DNA of 7,396 nucleotides from an uncultured Actinomycetes bacterium (GTDB lineage Bacteria; Actinomycetota; Actinomycetes; Nanopelagicales; Nanopelagicaceae): assembly GCA_903928395.1 (NCBI GenBank), contig CAIYQS010000202.1, positions 1 to 7,396 on the forward strand. Reading direction: 5' to 3'. Numbering within the stretch: the stretch's first letter is position 1; the number at the start of each line of letters is the position of its first letter. Of the stretch, positions 5,701 through 7,396 are shown piece by piece. The position numbers and the translations under genes are program-made. The notes beneath the pieces were generated by a model that searched no databases, was not told where the DNA came from, and saw only the letters and a list, made by a program, of their open reading frames with translations.

Positions 5701-6807
5701 GTGGATACCGTCGCCAAAATTGAGACCTTCGAGGCTAAGGTTCCGCTGGCCAAACCACTATCGGTGGGTAGCGCCAAAATTACTTATCGAAGTTACACGG
5801 TCGTAAAAGTAACAACCTCAGACGGAATTGAGGGCATCGGGTACTGCTACAGCAGAGGTCTTCCGATGGGACAAATAATAAGTAATGTGATGGCTCCCAT
5901 TGCAATTGGATATTCGGCCGAGGCACCAAACGCAATGCGTAAAGAAATTTTAGCTTTCAATTGGCAATCTGCCGAACACGGGACGCTCACAGCAGCACTA
6001 AGCGCTTTGGATCTTGCAATGTACGACGCACAAGCTAAGCGTCAAGGAAGAAGCGTTGCATCAATGCTTGGCGCCACCGTTGATCGAATTCCGGTCTACT
6101 CCGTCATCGGCTACAACTACGGATCAGACGAATCTGGACTCGAAGCAGAGATTGAATACGCGGTCAACCGCGGAATCAAGTCATTTAAAATAATTGTTGG
6201 GGGCCAGAGCCCGGAGCGAGATGCAAAACGACTAGAGGTGCTTCGAAGAAAAGTTGGAGACAGTGCGCCGATTGGCGTAGATGCTTTTCGAACTTTTAAA
6301 ACACTCGATAACGCTATAAACCGAGTCAATCTTATAAAGGAATATGGCATCAACTTTGTTGAAGACCCATTCCTCGAATCCGAAGGGTTGCTCGCTCAAA
6401 AGTTACGTGAAGCAACTGGAGTGCCAATTTCATACGGGGAATCCTTAGCCTCTTCCAAAATGATCGCCCAAGTGTTGGATCACGATGAGTGCGATATCTT
6501 GAGAATTGACGCCCTAGTTGTCGGCGGTGTCGATGAATTCCTTACCGCAACCTCTTATGCCGCCACTCAGGGCAAGAGTTACTCCACCCATATCCACACC
6601 GAGATTCATTCCCAGTTAGCTGCTGCTACCTCAAATCTCTACGTTGGAGGCCTCGAGTATCTCGATCCAATGTATGAGATCGACCTTTTCCACCACTTGT
6701 TACATAAACCTATCCAAATCCAAGATGGCGCCGCTCTCCTACCAACCACCCCTGGCTTTGGCATCGAATGGGACTGGGAAGCGATTGTGCACTTCTCACA
6801 CGAGTGA
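5701..6807 (+). CDS. Enolase superfamily, mandelate racemase/muconate lactonizing group; probable sugar-acid dehydratase or racemase
   Basis: 368 residues, the usual length. The N-terminal capping domain (to about 125) includes the signature SALDLAMYDAQAKRQG (101-116), followed by the TIM barrel. Magnesium ligands are Asp194 (GVDAF), Glu221 (FVEDP) and Glu247 (YGES). A mandelate-racemase-type His-Asp dyad is present as His297 (YSTHIHTEIH) and Asp270 (RIDALVVGG), with Glu319 (LEYLDP) matching Glu317 of mandelate racemase. The barrel-strand-2 KxK motif is altered: Lys163 is there (FKIIVGG) but Ile165 replaces the second lysine. The His-Asp side can still act as base or acid, so a dehydratase of an aldonate or aldarate is a reasonable guess; racemisation needing two opposing bases is less likely. 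GTG is the first possible start (in-frame TAG 12 bases upstream) and appears leaderless. The next gene follows after 15 bases. The superfamily is certain; the substrate is unknown. Confidence 0.93.
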   Translation: MDTVAKIETFEAKVPLAKPLSVGSAKITYRSYTVVKVTTSDGIEGIGYCYSRGLPMGQIISNVMAPIAIGYSAEAPNAMRKEILAFNWQSAEHGTLTAALSALDLAMYDAQAKRQGRSVASMLGATVDRIPVYSVIGYNYGSDESGLEAEIEYAVNRGIKSFKIIVGGQSPERDAKRLEVLRRKVGDSAPIGVDAFRTFKTLDNAINRVNLIKEYGINFVEDPFLESEGLLAQKLREATGVPISYGESLASSKMIAQVLDHDECDILRIDALVVGGVDEFLTATSYAATQGKSYSTHIHTEIHSQLAAATSNLYVGGLEYLDPMYEIDLFHHLLHKPIQIQDGAALLPTTPGFGIEWDWEAIVHFSHE

Positions 6808-6812
6808 AGGAG
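6807..6812 (+). promoter_or_regulatory. Ribosome binding site of the kinase gene
   Basis: AAGGAG overlapping the last base of the enolase-superfamily stop codon, ten bases before the TTG at 6823. It supports an in-frame start here rather than at the out-of-frame ATG at 6830. Confidence 0.6.
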
Positions 6813-6822
6813 CGTAAATATT

Positions 6823-7396
6823 TTGCTGAATGAAAAATCTGTCGTTCCGTATCTTCGTCATCGCGGCATTTTGCACGCTGATGCAACAGTAGAGATTTTC
6901 GGTGGCGGAGTTTCGAGCAGAGTTTTTGGTATTCACAATCAAGACGTGGACCTAGTACTCAAACAGGCCCTGCCAGAACTGAAAGCACCAATCACTTGGC
7001 CGGCGGATCGTCGCCGTGCTACAACAGAAGCCAGAGCTATCAAGACGTTGCAAGGGGTCACGCCGAAGAATGTTCCGCAATTAATTGATGTAGATCCTGA
7101 GGAGTTTACGCTCACGATGACCAGGTCGCCGAGGGAATTTTCAGTTTGGAAAACTGAACTTCTGGGTGGAAATATCCAACCAGAGATTGGACGAGAACTC
7201 GGAAGAATTCTGGCCACCTGGCATAACTTTGGAGCCGAGAATGACGATGTAAGGAAGCGGTTTTTAGAAGATAAATTATTTGAGCAGCTGCGAGTGTGGC
7301 CGTTCTACCGCGAAGTGCAAGAACGAAATCCGCAATATTCAGAGTTGATCTCCAAACTGATCACTGAGATCACAGATGAGAAAATTACGCTTGTTC
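6823..7396 (+). CDS. Kinase-fold phosphotransferase (APH / methylthioribose kinase-like), N-terminal part
   Basis: 191 codons are visible and the gene continues past the right edge. The N-lobe shows a glycine-rich loop (FGGGVSSRVFG, 26-36), strand DVDLVLKQALP with the ATP-binding Lys47, a segment TWPADRRRATTEA (58-70) with likely helix-C Glu69, and a hinge near LTMTRSP (97-103), then GRELGRILATWHN (123-135). The LKQALP and WP-x-D-R-x-R segments closely resemble methylthioribose kinase, where the text IKQAVP and WPLTIDRAR is found, so a small-sugar kinase is more likely than antibiotic resistance. The catalytic HGD and metal-binding DPE motifs should lie beyond the window and cannot be checked. 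The start is taken as TTG with AAGGAG ten bases upstream; ATT at 6820 or CTG at 6826 are other possibilities. It is second in an operon with the enolase-superfamily gene, suggesting it phosphorylates a sugar or sugar-acid intermediate. No mtnA or other methionine-salvage gene is visible. Confidence 0.82.
   Translation, partial: MLNEKSVVPYLRHRGILHADATVEIFGGGVSSRVFGIHNQDVDLVLKQALPELKAPITWPADRRRATTEARAIKTLQGVTPKNVPQLIDVDPEEFTLTMTRSPREFSVWKTELLGGNIQPEIGRELGRILATWHNFGAENDDVRKRFLEDKLFEQLRVWPFYREVQERNPQYSELISKLITEITDEKITLV

Noticed and set aside
6830..6892. ATG-started mini frame of 20 codons (MKNLSFRIFVIAAFCTLMQQ) resembling a signal peptide
   Set aside because: It is out of frame with the kinase-fold protein, which continues with conserved motifs in the frame starting at 6823. 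The hydrophobic stretch is most likely chance.
6939..7217. Minus-strand open frame of 92 codons at the right end
   Set aside because: It is opposite the kinase-like gene, which shows real N-lobe motifs; no independent support.

Overview
The window looks like part of a sugar or sugar-acid catabolism region in a moderate-GC bacterium (mid-40s % GC by eye). I lean towards an actinobacterium, possibly one of the lower-GC freshwater lineages. The grounds are the GGKTSHA form of the PPDK phospho-histidine motif and a well-formed leaderless GTG promoter (TTGACT, 17 nt, TAGCGT, GTG). This assignment is inference only; there is no marker gene to settle it.

Layout. Left block, minus strand (1-900): an acetoacetate-decarboxylase-superfamily enzyme followed directly (TAA then ATG) by a short-chain dehydrogenase that runs off the left edge. 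Divergent from it, a plus-strand aldose 1-epimerase-like gene (1001-1930) ends 25 bases from the end of the convergent ppdK gene. Middle block, minus strand (5617 to 1956): a GGTRFMG-type NAD(P)-dependent epimerase/reductase whose stop overlaps the ppdK start (ATGA), so the two should be one transcript and translationally coupled. Right block, plus strand (5701-7396): an enolase-superfamily (mandelate racemase group) enzyme followed 15 bases later by a kinase-fold phosphotransferase resembling methylthioribose kinase, cut by the right edge.

Regulation. The 83-base gap between the epimerase and the enolase-superfamily gene holds a perfect 7-5-7 palindrome whose two arms supply the -35 boxes of two back-to-back promoters. 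Next to it is an 18-base element with two GTnnAC units in tandem. The same element (14 of 18 identical) occurs in the other divergent gap, at 964-981. This suggests one regulator for the whole window, although no regulator gene is visible.

How the genes may work together (inference): a sugar is mutarotated, oxidised by a dehydrogenase, dehydrated by the enolase-superfamily enzyme to a 2-keto-3-deoxy acid, further processed by the SDR and the lysine-Schiff-base ADC-like enzyme to pyruvate or a relative, and PPDK connects pyruvate with PEP. Two enzymes have active-site substitutions (ADC-like: Arg29 and Glu61 equivalents lost; enolase-superfamily: second Lys of KxK is Ile), so textbook names should not be applied to them. 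No tRNA, rRNA, CRISPR array, insertion sequence or origin was seen, and no gene-free stretch exceeds 100 bases.
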